Shown here: piece by piece, positions 57,701 through 63,705 of the stretch
Layout: each line of letters begins with the position of its first letter
Numbering within the stretch: the stretch's first letter is position 1
From: Giardia muris
Taxonomy: Eukaryota; Fornicata; Diplomonadida; Hexamitidae
Assembly: GCA_006247105.1 (NCBI GenBank)
Contig: CM016925.1
Coordinates: 1,178,001-1,242,000 of the forward strand
Length of the DNA: 64,000 bases
Direction of reading: 5' to 3'
Notes under the pieces: generated by a model
The model's input: only the letters and a program-made list of their open reading frames with translations
What the model was told of the DNA's origin: nothing
Database searches by the model: none
Position numbers and translations under genes: made by a program

Positions 57701-58338
57701 GCCCGCGTACTGAGGTGATAACTGAGCTGCGTGAAGAAGTCTCGGGTAACCTTGTGGCCCGTTTGCATCGAATCAGGAGAGGTCGGTGACCCTTGAGGTG
57801 TATTCGGGTTCTCTCGGCTATCGGCGTCCAGAGTTATGTAAAGTCGAAGCAGGATCGCCATTCGCTGCCGTATCACTGGGTGTACCCGGGAGTTATATGC
57901 AAAAGCTGCAAAGACACCAAACGACGTTCCATCCCCATCGCTTTCCCGAATGAATGCCCGTGCCTCTGCTGAGTACATCTCATAGGCCTTTTCCCAGAGA
58001 AGCGAGTAGAAATATCCCTGTGGGTCGGGAAGGACCCCTGGGACATCCTTCCTTGAATCTTCGAAGAAGCTCGCTCCTTGGAAGCGGTTGGATGTGACAT
58101 CCCCCTTCAGTTCCTTTCCTGTCTCGGCCCAGACCCCGGACCACTGCTGGAAGATGAAGGAGAAGAGCTGAGCGACTGGGATGGATGCAAGAAGTTGAAG
58201 GACCCGTCGATCCAATGCATAGTACGCCTCTCGTACAGAGACATAGGGAGGCCCCGGGGGCCGCCCGTTCTGGATGAAGCCCTGGATCCACATGATCCGC
58301 TCTCGTACGTCGCAGAGGATCGTGGCTGTCGTAGTCAT
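45706..58338 (-). CDS. Giant hypothetical protein, 4210 aa
   Basis: A single uninterrupted 12.6-kb frame. The start MTTTATILCDVRERIMWIQG at 58338 follows GCTCAAAAA. Composition is strongly helical with many Leu/Tyr-rich blocks (LLFSLQLLLDRTLPALCE; EIPAALILLEFSRRVRIRG), as in long HEAT/ARM-type scaffolds. These are interrupted by Ser/Thr-rich disordered stretches, notably before the middle (around TSDRSRARTRASSFAQSDSR) and at about two-thirds (SLSCTSSSMHVEEVLPTPTS). I see no ATPase P-loop, HECT, RING, BEACH, kinase or dynein motif, no membrane region and no signal peptide. Candidate roles are a large cytoskeletal, nuclear-pore or ubiquitin-pathway scaffold, none supported. It is the largest gene in the window and lies 20 bp from the upstream pseudokinase gene on the same strand. 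Confidence 0.85.
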   Translation of the reverse strand: MTTTATILCDVRERIMWIQGFIQNGRPPGPPYVSVREAYYALDRRVLQLLASIPVAQLFSFIFQQWSGVWAETGKELKGDVTSNRFQGASFFEDSRKDVPGVLPDPQGYFYSLLWEKAYEMYSAEARAFIRESDGDGTSFGVFAAFAYNSRVHPVIRQRMAILLRLYITLDADSRENPNTPQGSPTSPDSMQTGHKVTRDFFTQLSYHLSTRAGRKVDREFVLIPFFEVLHLYPHRLISILCQNHVLEKCVTVCLRATICTALARTLAYASHKKDHITAKKVVGYVNSRLGTLRAIEMRTPYAVFGLFAEMCCYSEEFRRSTDCKGLFTRWRSDTPVQLRLIYLVRIITHLHFNVDMFYDDLQEYIDGIDSYATQHINLFHQCDNESGQYGNLDPRHGWLLCEFLDGWKSLSFQSANNRVDDCKPLCDCIFYSDEDPHLYFSDIDLAYLDSSDSRLPVSFPSASKQREWVSIHRQYPYMNARYIRNTYFFTIPKAFGKKETAWKFSRECLNYIRYLFSLLPRRFSTYLLCKELQVGDSYVYIMRDLFPSLADETASRDTPESDTGKTALRARLEEAREKVKRTVGMIGLYINNQAHNPKAGYKPPEGIEMERIYLLMMITVSCYYKCERSSPQYFHPPYIDEDLYFLLRAYLASPQNINVTLFYYARRCFNLRTLEEIILPGLTGYHGYFRRSVQVPIEGVHDEHPLVPMTAHLLSDNFDYRVSDTVCRRTLSTRYVIVDKMRVPTNLALARATALATRREGVSTLDIGGNTVEVNSHDPTEGNERRSLMGNYGMRAVPRLFFEKDNLLNDTWTLDTNEHERVNMSILHKTNNYYYIAHPVFIDCIDYLFRFEDFQESWLNLLYQNSADSDAEFLKEIAARCKPIKSQEDMARKVTLLIDAVLVILKTMRSAYPIYLNELRENEHESYASTIKKQDESLIDNVISHTRIYSQSSLIDDIPQVASTSSPASQASEFLISKGWHPSGDTESGTEPDEAYPPNPLDEYLDEGETALQRSTVNIPTVMYTHVVDTSLSLNRSSRLLQLYDLYLSCTAAYPDAAIPMSHVAGACELFIPAKYTIHFLHSNIKLQALLFSLQLLLDRTLPALCENEYVLRSLGLLEGALFGFCLCVPYQSPLILSFLSYIERFMARLSLPERLTRNLIVDLDKGVELVKDSEENEEADETGQNRYHYQPIYQYITAFSNESMELMHTVLAQRRSPHLHDTRDQRKEDDRRMRIQEIITSITSGGANTNSMHYFILNLLKKMHSPTFLTCFPGQTHGLFLSLVDQIEVIASHTTLERIQLANALSLEYTLLHTLYYPQELLRLYARFAPEDLHTLLQYHVGAVDSISHTNIVSVYFFKTAQNKAAQRASYLLPWLSTLFSQTPLCVLYSLGRVKCVLDTISRHRGGGEFTVRTVESLEMTYDRVVLDQYMDTETNIPGYVTDATGCLTLANYRIQHAPALNDTSSATSVHVSMPTPSGQVARRLGISPYAHSFEETSTPTVTEPSLEYRNSLLYELDLKRFCDTVYDEIITAYLDSKSIGNEARTALAYLPAPPRPPAPNIRDQMNPSTIGADPTDASIRSSFGHNNASTISGSDWNPFLNKNLIITAAFALQGGADWTFTLTTDEIIRRAIVRGYAIPAKFGLSDKLEEHGFYLENDGAPGLSMVTPAYQSDKLTVGKIQMCKPFVIARQGQRRFRMLGSVLPENMFRSLSPTSSGSLQLSQSVDAENEPFETHAAGLLTNFLFYLKCMGTPAIFYLVMAAHLAQNCTDEELQHHELEISLLICIDQILNIWSDLLLFLPHFDFLMNAVFPWNDEVRQVNTSLLRDLLELEIAATNNDASVHDLAAILNAARKTPSKPTLFAAVRQAFGTTLLNGIPSEKIALTLLQGKPFTYVAFKRRALVVLTYFSQPDFLLLMQKLYDRVSRLVVSTRDRLWTHAYLYQHIMELCVKVKMVLFRLSQARACANYLHDYLRHPIVVQQFSRLSIMQTRILRNGAKEYEARLRMVLASAPNTPEDSDLQTRIALARERVNYVSCAPRLAVVSGGLLSDIFFSFNLFEFMRHHDRNPSGLSDLQLHEVDSVIDEPIGEANTPITNSDNHSVVYEESQQEVVEESYLSFGTQNSDRDFVAQCITHLPAIYRLSADKRVENFIHNIEETIRNVYMDFNRGALPTGPLGFPVINSNGQPTGERISVCCKHQDYSSFGIWLSNLIQIISDFFSGLRTFDSVIYLVSILTSRLDRASGEVVFLHSDGFLNIGTETAALEAVHFSNLRYFMAHYSASTNEAWDLVWVQSCDDIDTPSASETSDRSRARTRASSFAQSDSRLPSNLAMYSNVYQPALLEESISLERSVAQPRPQLESSGPRIAALAEQMTSVLILLGLLNVIGKDAFAALNEPQVILKTTVDELLSLVPMNTVQPSQAVRSLDDQTFDNARTVPLSQPDITRQKSRSTFFERTTPASDEKRARLRHGSLMGLTDTELGIGSVRLTAPAPQISATVIHRKRGNTESGMDFDNVYASGLTGSMSDISHNEDERPSTPPTASTTCFFDDLALFQKLFSQLISITEYRRLEARALNNYALMSCIDGFTRNTMVACPSVCALLALVTLLLQSKSLFYKDIGEKLAILLTRGHSNSLTPQWADLLSMAPEALLPRRSQMMSILDTSFEENNLSEALVERYKGVLTNFCEHLSQRCAFIAPELLRVSEKFSGTLTKTSSDSFLFPMRYICGQFTQRYFYMRLENVYEEEGNYLAMICNRPVTSELAYIASAPAQLLMQHAAPLGSHLSMSTLEGPPAGLQYQAGVGIIPHRNYALSAAFLTNFLKFSNQIQSVVQTFSSFVEGSYVSAIIGKLVVLLSRNILSGNNNVGTPWSHLTAVRQHIERTLRSDPALLVVDSIPRPDLLTPLIDSLLMYACPFATLQRRHSIFTLNTLQRQTSERELNTRTKSPSTGQPSNTSPSELSIVGEDLKLMSGYHATSHFQPLQSIVHFRQGLQHFSAGNTTEFYVIGRQDDVARCSSQLERESTDGSLTSNQIIYNIIKEMTRRSAAKIFGKIRRFVSIYSEGYLSLRGELYQSPLLFSTFPLQFSLAHIAKKLLANALHIEFEDAKDFCRRQDICTQEDGIITWKITGVDYHSLSDSMHRSRASRHSQDSNMGSDETSKEAHYLDSMIESLVFLFTSPYMKDLQPDGACFVVLQKDEVRDLLPHEPLGGHLLPQRTGSFTESFVTSSVAPDIRSRHIISRPLSPTQSTLLPEGHIDSCSLTTTVTTSMVHMRSTSGPLTNGSVVHNPSTDLRALRFGEPPVTPSDSLSCTSSSMHVEEVLPTPTSARNTAIFTSHPATPRYSGQVEAATPLVYQSVELSRADSQTALQSLIGSLTHELGRHQDGDVQEYVRRMLSQQIHERPCEFDLMSLSVYDAPRSEFRRYYKYIFNTDTEVSTELLTNFYRALGTRYLDDHFLPRVLCFSVIVALDSSVTMPTVEAGAPWLLPTRRVINGTTQVAQMNDFITSTSSTQGPQRGLDGIAIMYDPPAIEPPRLVSFNCFNLKSLQIRCDILEHTILPAARAQLFTTAYFMGRFRVMINDIGRARRHSLCTAHRLSDPDDAAISKALNVAEEPSSHTVIPEYPMTTTAWSELTDEQTALFQQHAQHLMDLLATSTMVLDHLHCLAMNAAIVQGNYCSEISFRILDQVRSALLHETLILIYIYFECRVLVESPQLLPRWNAHSARLKSTLAKVIASQLLSSVPLLHYNGLSILNAFLGLTTVYGSKTEFYHSVLKRVLKYICRIGGDQGETASQSNEDTYSTYIFHLLACSLAMALAHIMTQPVLYRKLYQSMRVPHLDINPVLKRPDQLQALAGQYRAILNEKDRILGELGRPIDTFAILNKARVSVASASPTVASVREYTTSLAGQIASDSIKNVYYYNGEYTHIIEMHACVSLFLQIELESSEYNLLPVRAEGINVLLHPYLTIWAEVLPTRRGRLIRNILLAVELLRLTFVRARGLHSTQVLFQNDISHFQRSPFEDIVWRLIWADLLDDEFEAFPNNDLPTAERLVWLALTYRDVEAEPPVVLIEDCDTEAPPTMKVEDTDVDQIVFLLLILCYSGRVYEIPAALILLEFSRRVRIRGIPAFFQRLQAYGKGIPYAVKNRGWDETPQQLLPVTIAILDHCFSGRSGLPDNIFLLPNFGTTSQILHYCFELPRAVFSRYALIDL

Positions 58339-58348
58339 TTTTTGAGCC

Positions 58349-58355
58349 GTTCACT
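58349..58355 (-). terminator. Polyadenylation signal AGTGAAC for the NEK pseudokinase gene
   Basis: AGTGAAC on the minus strand lies 3 bases after the TGA at 58359-58361 and within the 20-bp gap to the next gene's ATG. It is an exact match to AGTRAAY. Confidence 0.6.
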
Positions 58356-58358
58356 ACC

Positions 58359-61300
58359 TCATACTCGTTTGATTAAACGCGTCAGCTCCGCTCCAATCGC
58401 CGACTTCGAGAGCTTTTCATCCTGGGCGATGAGCTCGAGCACGACGTCACGACTTTGGGCTCCTTCCTTTTCTAGGAGTGCCGTCGCGCAATTGACGTTC
58501 CCATAAGCACAAGCAAACGCCAAAGCAGTCCAACTAGGATACTTCCGGTTTGTCGTAGGGGTTGCTATTCCTGTTTCCTTTCGTAACGCCTTCAAGCAGT
58601 CTATGCTTCCAGCCATAGCCGCAAGCATGAGAGCCGTAATTCCTGGGCCATAATCCTCGTTGCTAGTCGTTGTTACCGCCCCCGCCTCCACGTCCTTCAG
58701 GATCGCGAGCACGTCCTTTAATGCGCAACGCGCAGCATACATGGTCGCCGTCATCCCCTCATCTGTAGAGGCACCAGGCTCTGTTGTTTTCGCAATCTTC
58801 TCCACCGCACAAACCGCCCCCGCTGATGCCGCGAGCATGAGGGCTGTCACACCACGATCAGTACGACCTCCTACTTCCTTCGGGATCAGGAGCTCAACAC
58901 ACCGCTCGTTGTCGTTTGCTGCAGCATACATCAGGGCGGTCAGCCCGTTGCAGGAGATGTTCGCGAGGATGATGGGCTTTGGTGCGAGCTGAACCATGCG
59001 GGCCTCAACCTCAAGAAGAACTTCGACGAGCTGATGATATCCCTGCTCCGCCGCGATCATCAGAGCGGTCTTTCCTTCATTGTTCTGGATCCCTGCCTGG
59101 GCCTTGAACTTCATGGCGGTACGAATATCGCCTCGCATACATGCACACATCAACTGAGTGTTCCCATAACCGTCAAGGACGACGTGCGAGAACGCGATGG
59201 CGATGAGATATGCACATTGATCGTGCCCAAGCTCGATTGCACGCTGATGGGCCGTCGTTCCATCAGAAAGCTCCATGTCCTTCTCTTTGAGCAAGAAACG
59301 GACACAATTGTAGTTATTTCGCTCGACCGCGTACATGAGGGCGAACATCCCGTCGGTATTGGTCATCCGGAGGTAGTTCTTTAGACACCAGACGGCACAG
59401 ACATCGTCCTGCTCTGCGGCAACCATCAGTTCTGTCTTACGATTCCCTACCTTCGAATAGCGCGACTGGTCGACGGCTTCGTATTGGGCAAGGAAACGAA
59501 TAGCATCCTCGTTCCCGCAGATGCAGGCATACGCCAGGGCGTTGTAACCACGAGCACAACGCATGTTCGCCTCGAAGTCGACTAAGAATTCGAGGCATTT
59601 GAGCCTATTGAGAATGGCTGCATGCATGAGCGCCGTTCTACCCGCCGAGTCCGTCATCTTCGCCTGTGATTCGGCCAAACAGAAGACTTTGAATAAGTTG
59701 TTCTCATGGACCGCCTGGATGAGCCGTGTCGCAGAGGAGGCTGTTAGGTAGAGGCTATCCGACGGACCTGTGCTAAGCAGTAGCTCGTCAGTCAAGCGTA
59801 GGCTCTGTGCAAGAGTCTCTTGGCCCGGAGTGTCCACGTTTCGTAAAGATTTCTGCATGCTTTCGGATAAAGATCGGGAATACTTTGCTGGGTTATCGAG
59901 CTCATAGATCTGATATGAGGAGAGAAGTGAATTTGCAACCTGTGTCGAATGGCGCCCCATCTCGTGAGTCGGACTCTGGTGCAGCGAATTATACCCATCA
60001 TTGATGGTGCTGGTGATGCTATTCCCGCTCCTGCGGGCCCCACGCGACTCCGTGATCTCCGTTCCCTCGTAGGGGATGAGGAGGCGAACAATCGGAAGGT
60101 GCAACATCTCGAACGCAAGTTCTATCGCAAGCTTGTCATCGTTCGAGTAGATCATCGTCTCACGCCCAAGAAACATCGGGACCATATCGCGGTAGTCGTG
60201 TAGGCAGCAGTACTGAAGGGCAGTGATTCCGTCTCCATTCTTGTATCCTGCTTCGTACGTGAGGAGGAAGCTCGCCAGATCATTGAAGTGGAGACGCGTC
60301 GCGATGTGAAGTGCCGTTTCTCCGCGATTCGTACGGCACGTCTTCTCACGTTCAACAACAAGTTGTGCAGCGTCAAGGTCGTTCTTCTCCGCTGCGATAT
60401 GTAGTGCCGTGACTCGCATCTTATCGCGCAATCCTGCCTCCTGCGTCGCCAAGAGCTGCATAGCTTGAATATACCCATGTTCAACAGCACGCATCAGCGC
60501 TGTCTTTCCGGAGCTATCCTGAACACCAGCCTCCTTCTCAATGAGGAGTAGAGCTGTCTCAGGGAAGCCGTGATCAAGAGCGAGCATTAATGACGAGACT
60601 TGGTATCGATCAACGTAGCCGGCTTCGCTCGCCAAGAGGAGCCGAGCTGCGTCTTCCTTACCGTTCTGCAGGGCAAGCATGAGTGCTGTCTGCCCATAGA
60701 TATCCTGAATGCCGGCCTCGAACGGGAGAAGTGCCTGGATGACGGGAATGTTTCCATCGATGGCGGCACGCATCAGCGTTGTCTTTCCGTAGCGTGTCAC
60801 ATGGCGCGCCTCATACGGGGCGAGGAGGCTCACGATGTCGTAATGACCGGCCTCGTAGGCTTGCATCATCGCTGTCGGGCCTCCGACGATCAACTCTCCA
60901 TAAACCGTCTTCTTGAGAAGCGCGACCTTATCGGGGTCGTCTCGGAGTGGTGGCTGATTGGGATTGGCCTTCCCAATAATGTCATTGTACTCCTTGATTT
61001 CTTGCGTTGTGACAGTCTCAGCCTCATGCTTCTCCGTCTTCTCGATCTGACGAATACCGTACTCACGCTCAACCAGAAGCTCAACAACCTCACGGAGTCC
61101 GCTCCTTGCGCAGCACATAAGAGCGGAGAGCCCAGTAGCCAGAACAGCCCCCGCATCCTTGATCGCCTTCTTCGCAGCGGCGGCATTCCCGGCTTGACAG
61201 GCCTTGATGAGAGCAGTTGGAGCGGTGACGATACGGGTTGGCCAATTGGGAGGCTTTATCGGGTCAGGAGGAGTTCCAAAGCGGGCAATAATATTTGGCT

Positions 61301-62447
61301 TATCAGAGCTTCGGTTCTGGTCCTTATCGTTTCGTAGGCAGTGCTTACAACGTGGTACGAACTGAGTTGATGACTCGATAGTCTCAGCGCCCTCAGCATC
61401 TTTTGTACGACAACGCGAGCAGAAATAGTCCTCAGCTTGGAGCCCACCAAGACGTTCCGTCGCATCACGCAAGTTGATGACCAAGTCTATGAGATCATTG
61501 AGTCCAGTACGCGCAGATGGTTTCAAAAGGAGGGTCTTTGAGAGGAAGAGCATAACATCAGAAGAGTATCCCTTACAGAGCTTGATCCCGACGTTCTTTT
61601 TGAAGAACTCACGAATATTGCGGCCCTCGGACATGAACTTCGGCTTGCATAGGTTGCAGAGCTCAAGAAGAAGGCAAGCTAGGCTCCAGATGTCCGCCTT
61701 GACCCCGCTATACCAAACCTCGGTCCCTCCAGGGGCGGATAGACTACTGATGGCGAGTGATTGAGTCGTCTTGAGAGCACCATCGCGGCTTCCACAGAGC
61801 GTGTCTCCAGACGCAAGCTCCATAAGCTCTGGTGGATAATGAGCCATCTGATAGAGGGAGTACGAAATGTTTGGTGCATATAGGCTGGTCGGGAGGCGAA
61901 GGAAGCCATAGTCCGTCAGCTTGATGCGACGTGAGATGTGCCCCGGTTCGATCTCCTCTCCTTGGTCGTTGCGCTCCATTAGGAGGATATTGCTACTCTT
62001 AACGTTCTGGAAGACGTCATGCGCCCTAGCAAGAGAGGGGGACTTGCGTGAATGGATATAGATCAAGGCGTCGATGACCTGGCAAAGGATCTCCCAAATG
62101 GTTGCCTCGGCATAGTGGTCGCGGTAATCGCGACGGAAGTTAACCTCGTCGCGAAGTGAGCCACCAGGGATATATTCCATGACGAGATAGACGACGTCTG
62201 TGTCCGAATCATAGATCACGTCGTAGTACTGGATGAGATTTGGGTGATTGTAACTTGGGAGGCGTCGGAAATCCTCGAGCAAGAGGCTCTTCTCCGCCTC
62301 GTCAGTGACATGACCCAAGGAAATCTCCTTGATGGCCAAAGTCTGCCCGTCCGTTTTCCTCGACGCCAAATACACCTCTCCACAAGGCCACTTGCTGAGA
62401 GACTTCATCCAGAGGTACGGCTCTGGGAGGGTTTTCTTCGAGGTCAT
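58359..62447 (-). CDS. NEK-family pseudokinase with long ankyrin array
   Basis: A 1362-aa protein. The N-terminal kinase fold (about 10-330) keeps the ATP lysine (TLAIKE, Lys40), a NEK-like hinge (LVMEYIPGGSL) and DIWSLACLLLELC. The glycine loop is degraded (SKWPCGEVY). HRDxKxxN has become FQNVKSSN, so the catalytic Asp is Asn148, and DFG is DYG (179-181). It is therefore predicted inactive, as is common among Giardia NEKs. Near 345-375 a CSRC...CKHC pair suggests a zinc ribbon. From about 410 to the end run some 25 ankyrin units (TALMCCARSGLREVVELLVE; KTTLMRAAIDGNIPVIQALL), with a disordered break near residues 800-880. Probably a scaffold anchored by ankyrins. The start at 62447 follows ATATAAATA, shared with the divergent HMG-CoA synthase gene 7 bp away. 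Confidence 0.9.
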   Translation of the reverse strand: MTSKKTLPEPYLWMKSLSKWPCGEVYLASRKTDGQTLAIKEISLGHVTDEAEKSLLLEDFRRLPSYNHPNLIQYYDVIYDSDTDVVYLVMEYIPGGSLRDEVNFRRDYRDHYAEATIWEILCQVIDALIYIHSRKSPSLARAHDVFQNVKSSNILLMERNDQGEEIEPGHISRRIKLTDYGFLRLPTSLYAPNISYSLYQMAHYPPELMELASGDTLCGSRDGALKTTQSLAISSLSAPGGTEVWYSGVKADIWSLACLLLELCNLCKPKFMSEGRNIREFFKKNVGIKLCKGYSSDVMLFLSKTLLLKPSARTGLNDLIDLVINLRDATERLGGLQAEDYFCSRCRTKDAEGAETIESSTQFVPRCKHCLRNDKDQNRSSDKPNIIARFGTPPDPIKPPNWPTRIVTAPTALIKACQAGNAAAAKKAIKDAGAVLATGLSALMCCARSGLREVVELLVEREYGIRQIEKTEKHEAETVTTQEIKEYNDIIGKANPNQPPLRDDPDKVALLKKTVYGELIVGGPTAMMQAYEAGHYDIVSLLAPYEARHVTRYGKTTLMRAAIDGNIPVIQALLPFEAGIQDIYGQTALMLALQNGKEDAARLLLASEAGYVDRYQVSSLMLALDHGFPETALLLIEKEAGVQDSSGKTALMRAVEHGYIQAMQLLATQEAGLRDKMRVTALHIAAEKNDLDAAQLVVEREKTCRTNRGETALHIATRLHFNDLASFLLTYEAGYKNGDGITALQYCCLHDYRDMVPMFLGRETMIYSNDDKLAIELAFEMLHLPIVRLLIPYEGTEITESRGARRSGNSITSTINDGYNSLHQSPTHEMGRHSTQVANSLLSSYQIYELDNPAKYSRSLSESMQKSLRNVDTPGQETLAQSLRLTDELLLSTGPSDSLYLTASSATRLIQAVHENNLFKVFCLAESQAKMTDSAGRTALMHAAILNRLKCLEFLVDFEANMRCARGYNALAYACICGNEDAIRFLAQYEAVDQSRYSKVGNRKTELMVAAEQDDVCAVWCLKNYLRMTNTDGMFALMYAVERNNYNCVRFLLKEKDMELSDGTTAHQRAIELGHDQCAYLIAIAFSHVVLDGYGNTQLMCACMRGDIRTAMKFKAQAGIQNNEGKTALMIAAEQGYHQLVEVLLEVEARMVQLAPKPIILANISCNGLTALMYAAANDNERCVELLIPKEVGGRTDRGVTALMLAASAGAVCAVEKIAKTTEPGASTDEGMTATMYAARCALKDVLAILKDVEAGAVTTTSNEDYGPGITALMLAAMAGSIDCLKALRKETGIATPTTNRKYPSWTALAFACAYGNVNCATALLEKEGAQSRDVVLELIAQDEKLSKSAIGAELTRLIKRV

Positions 62448-62454
62448 TATTTAT
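62448..62454. promoter_or_regulatory. 7-bp divergent initiator TATTTAT, NEK pseudokinase / HMG-CoA synthase
   Basis: CAT-TATTTAT-ATG: seven A/T bases are all that separates the two start codons. The element resembles a TATA-like A/T initiator usable in both directions. Confidence 0.6.
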
Positions 62455-63705
62455 ATGCTCCCTCGTCTCGTGGCATTCTCCGTCTATCTTCCTCCCATCC
62501 GCGTTCGTCAGGAGGACGTGGCGGCGTATATCAACGTCCCCCCGGCGAAACTGACCGAGGGACTTGGTCAGCTTGAGATGGCGATCACTGGAGATGCCGA
62601 GGATGCCGTCTCCCTTGCACGTAATGCTCTTGGCCGTCTCCTTGCTAACCCTTATGTTCAGGACCTTCTCCAACGATATCCTTTGGGTCGTCTTGAAGTC
62701 GGTACGGAATCCTCGGTTGATGGAGCCAAATCCATCAAATCATACCTCGTTGATATGCTTCCAACAAAAGCACTTGCTGGTGCAGACTGTGTCAACGCAT
62801 GTCTCGGTGGGGTTGTTGCTCTACATAACAGCCTTTGTTGGCTTTCTTCGATATCAACGAAAGGTGCTGCTATCGTTGTTACCACCGACATTGCGACATA
62901 CTCCGAGAAGAGCACGTTTCCGACCGGCGGCGCAGGGGCCGTTGCGATGCTCCTTCTGAGCTGCACAGAGGTTCCGGGCTTGGAGTGTGTTGGGTTTCGA
63001 TATCATTGGGAGAACGAGTACGACTTCTATAAGCCGCATGTTGCGTCCCGGGAGCCCGTCGTTGCGGGGGCGCACTCGATTGAAACATATCTTCAAGCTG
63101 GACTCAAGGTTGCACCACCCACGGATCTCTTTCGTCAATATGCATATGTCTGTTTCCATACGCCCTTCTGTGCCCTCCCTCGAAAGCTCCATGCACTTCT
63201 ATATTCGGGCTGCTCCTCAACTGAGAGGGCGCGCGAGCTTATCAAGGATGATGATGTGGCTCAAGATTTTCACCAGCGTGTTGCTCCAGGTCTAAAGCTA
63301 TCGCGAGGTGTTGGGAATATATATACTGGGAGTATCTTTCTGGTGCTCGTATCCATACTTACGTATTTAGCCGAGAATCGAAGGACAGAATGCTTGAAGA
63401 TATATTGCAGTGCATATGGCTCAGGATATGGGGCGTGCTCATTCACTGCTCAAGTATGTGGTCTCCCCCTCTTACTCATCGATGATATACCCCAACATTC
63501 ACTTGGTGGATTGGAGGGTTGCGCCCTCATAGAGAGCATCCTTATAAGAAGGCGTGCAATGTTTGATGCCTTGAAAGCGGGTGACCCCCTGATTGGAGAT
63601 GGGACGTTTGCGGGGTACTTACCGCAACAAACGGAGCATCTTCCATCTGGAACGTGGCGCCTTCGGGAAATCGACTCTCAAGGTCGTAGAACCTATACAT
63701 GTTGA
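62455..63705 (+). CDS. Hydroxymethylglutaryl-CoA synthase
   Basis: A 416-aa thiolase-fold enzyme that condenses acetyl-CoA and acetoacetyl-CoA to HMG-CoA in the mevalonate pathway, feeding isoprenoid and prenylation needs. Catalytic Glu85 lies in RLEVGTESSVDGAKSIKSYL, the nucleophile Cys116 in VNACLGGVVALHN, and the catalytic His in VCFHTPFCALPRKLH. PTGGAGAVAMLL, YDFYKPHV, VGNIYTGSIFL and YGSGYG are further family motifs. The N-terminus (VAFSVYLPPIRVRQEDVAAY) starts at the usual place, and no targeting peptide is seen, so it is cytosolic. It is somewhat shorter than plant and animal enzymes (460-520 aa). The start is at 62455; earlier ATGs in frame lie inside the divergent kinase gene. The 3' end overlaps the next gene by 13 bp. 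Confidence 0.93.
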   Translation: MLPRLVAFSVYLPPIRVRQEDVAAYINVPPAKLTEGLGQLEMAITGDAEDAVSLARNALGRLLANPYVQDLLQRYPLGRLEVGTESSVDGAKSIKSYLVDMLPTKALAGADCVNACLGGVVALHNSLCWLSSISTKGAAIVVTTDIATYSEKSTFPTGGAGAVAMLLLSCTEVPGLECVGFRYHWENEYDFYKPHVASREPVVAGAHSIETYLQAGLKVAPPTDLFRQYAYVCFHTPFCALPRKLHALLYSGCSSTERARELIKDDDVAQDFHQRVAPGLKLSRGVGNIYTGSIFLVLVSILTYLAENRRTECLKIYCSAYGSGYGACSFTAQVCGLPLLLIDDIPQHSLGGLEGCALIESILIRRRAMFDALKAGDPLIGDGTFAGYLPQQTEHLPSGTWRLREIDSQGRRTYTC

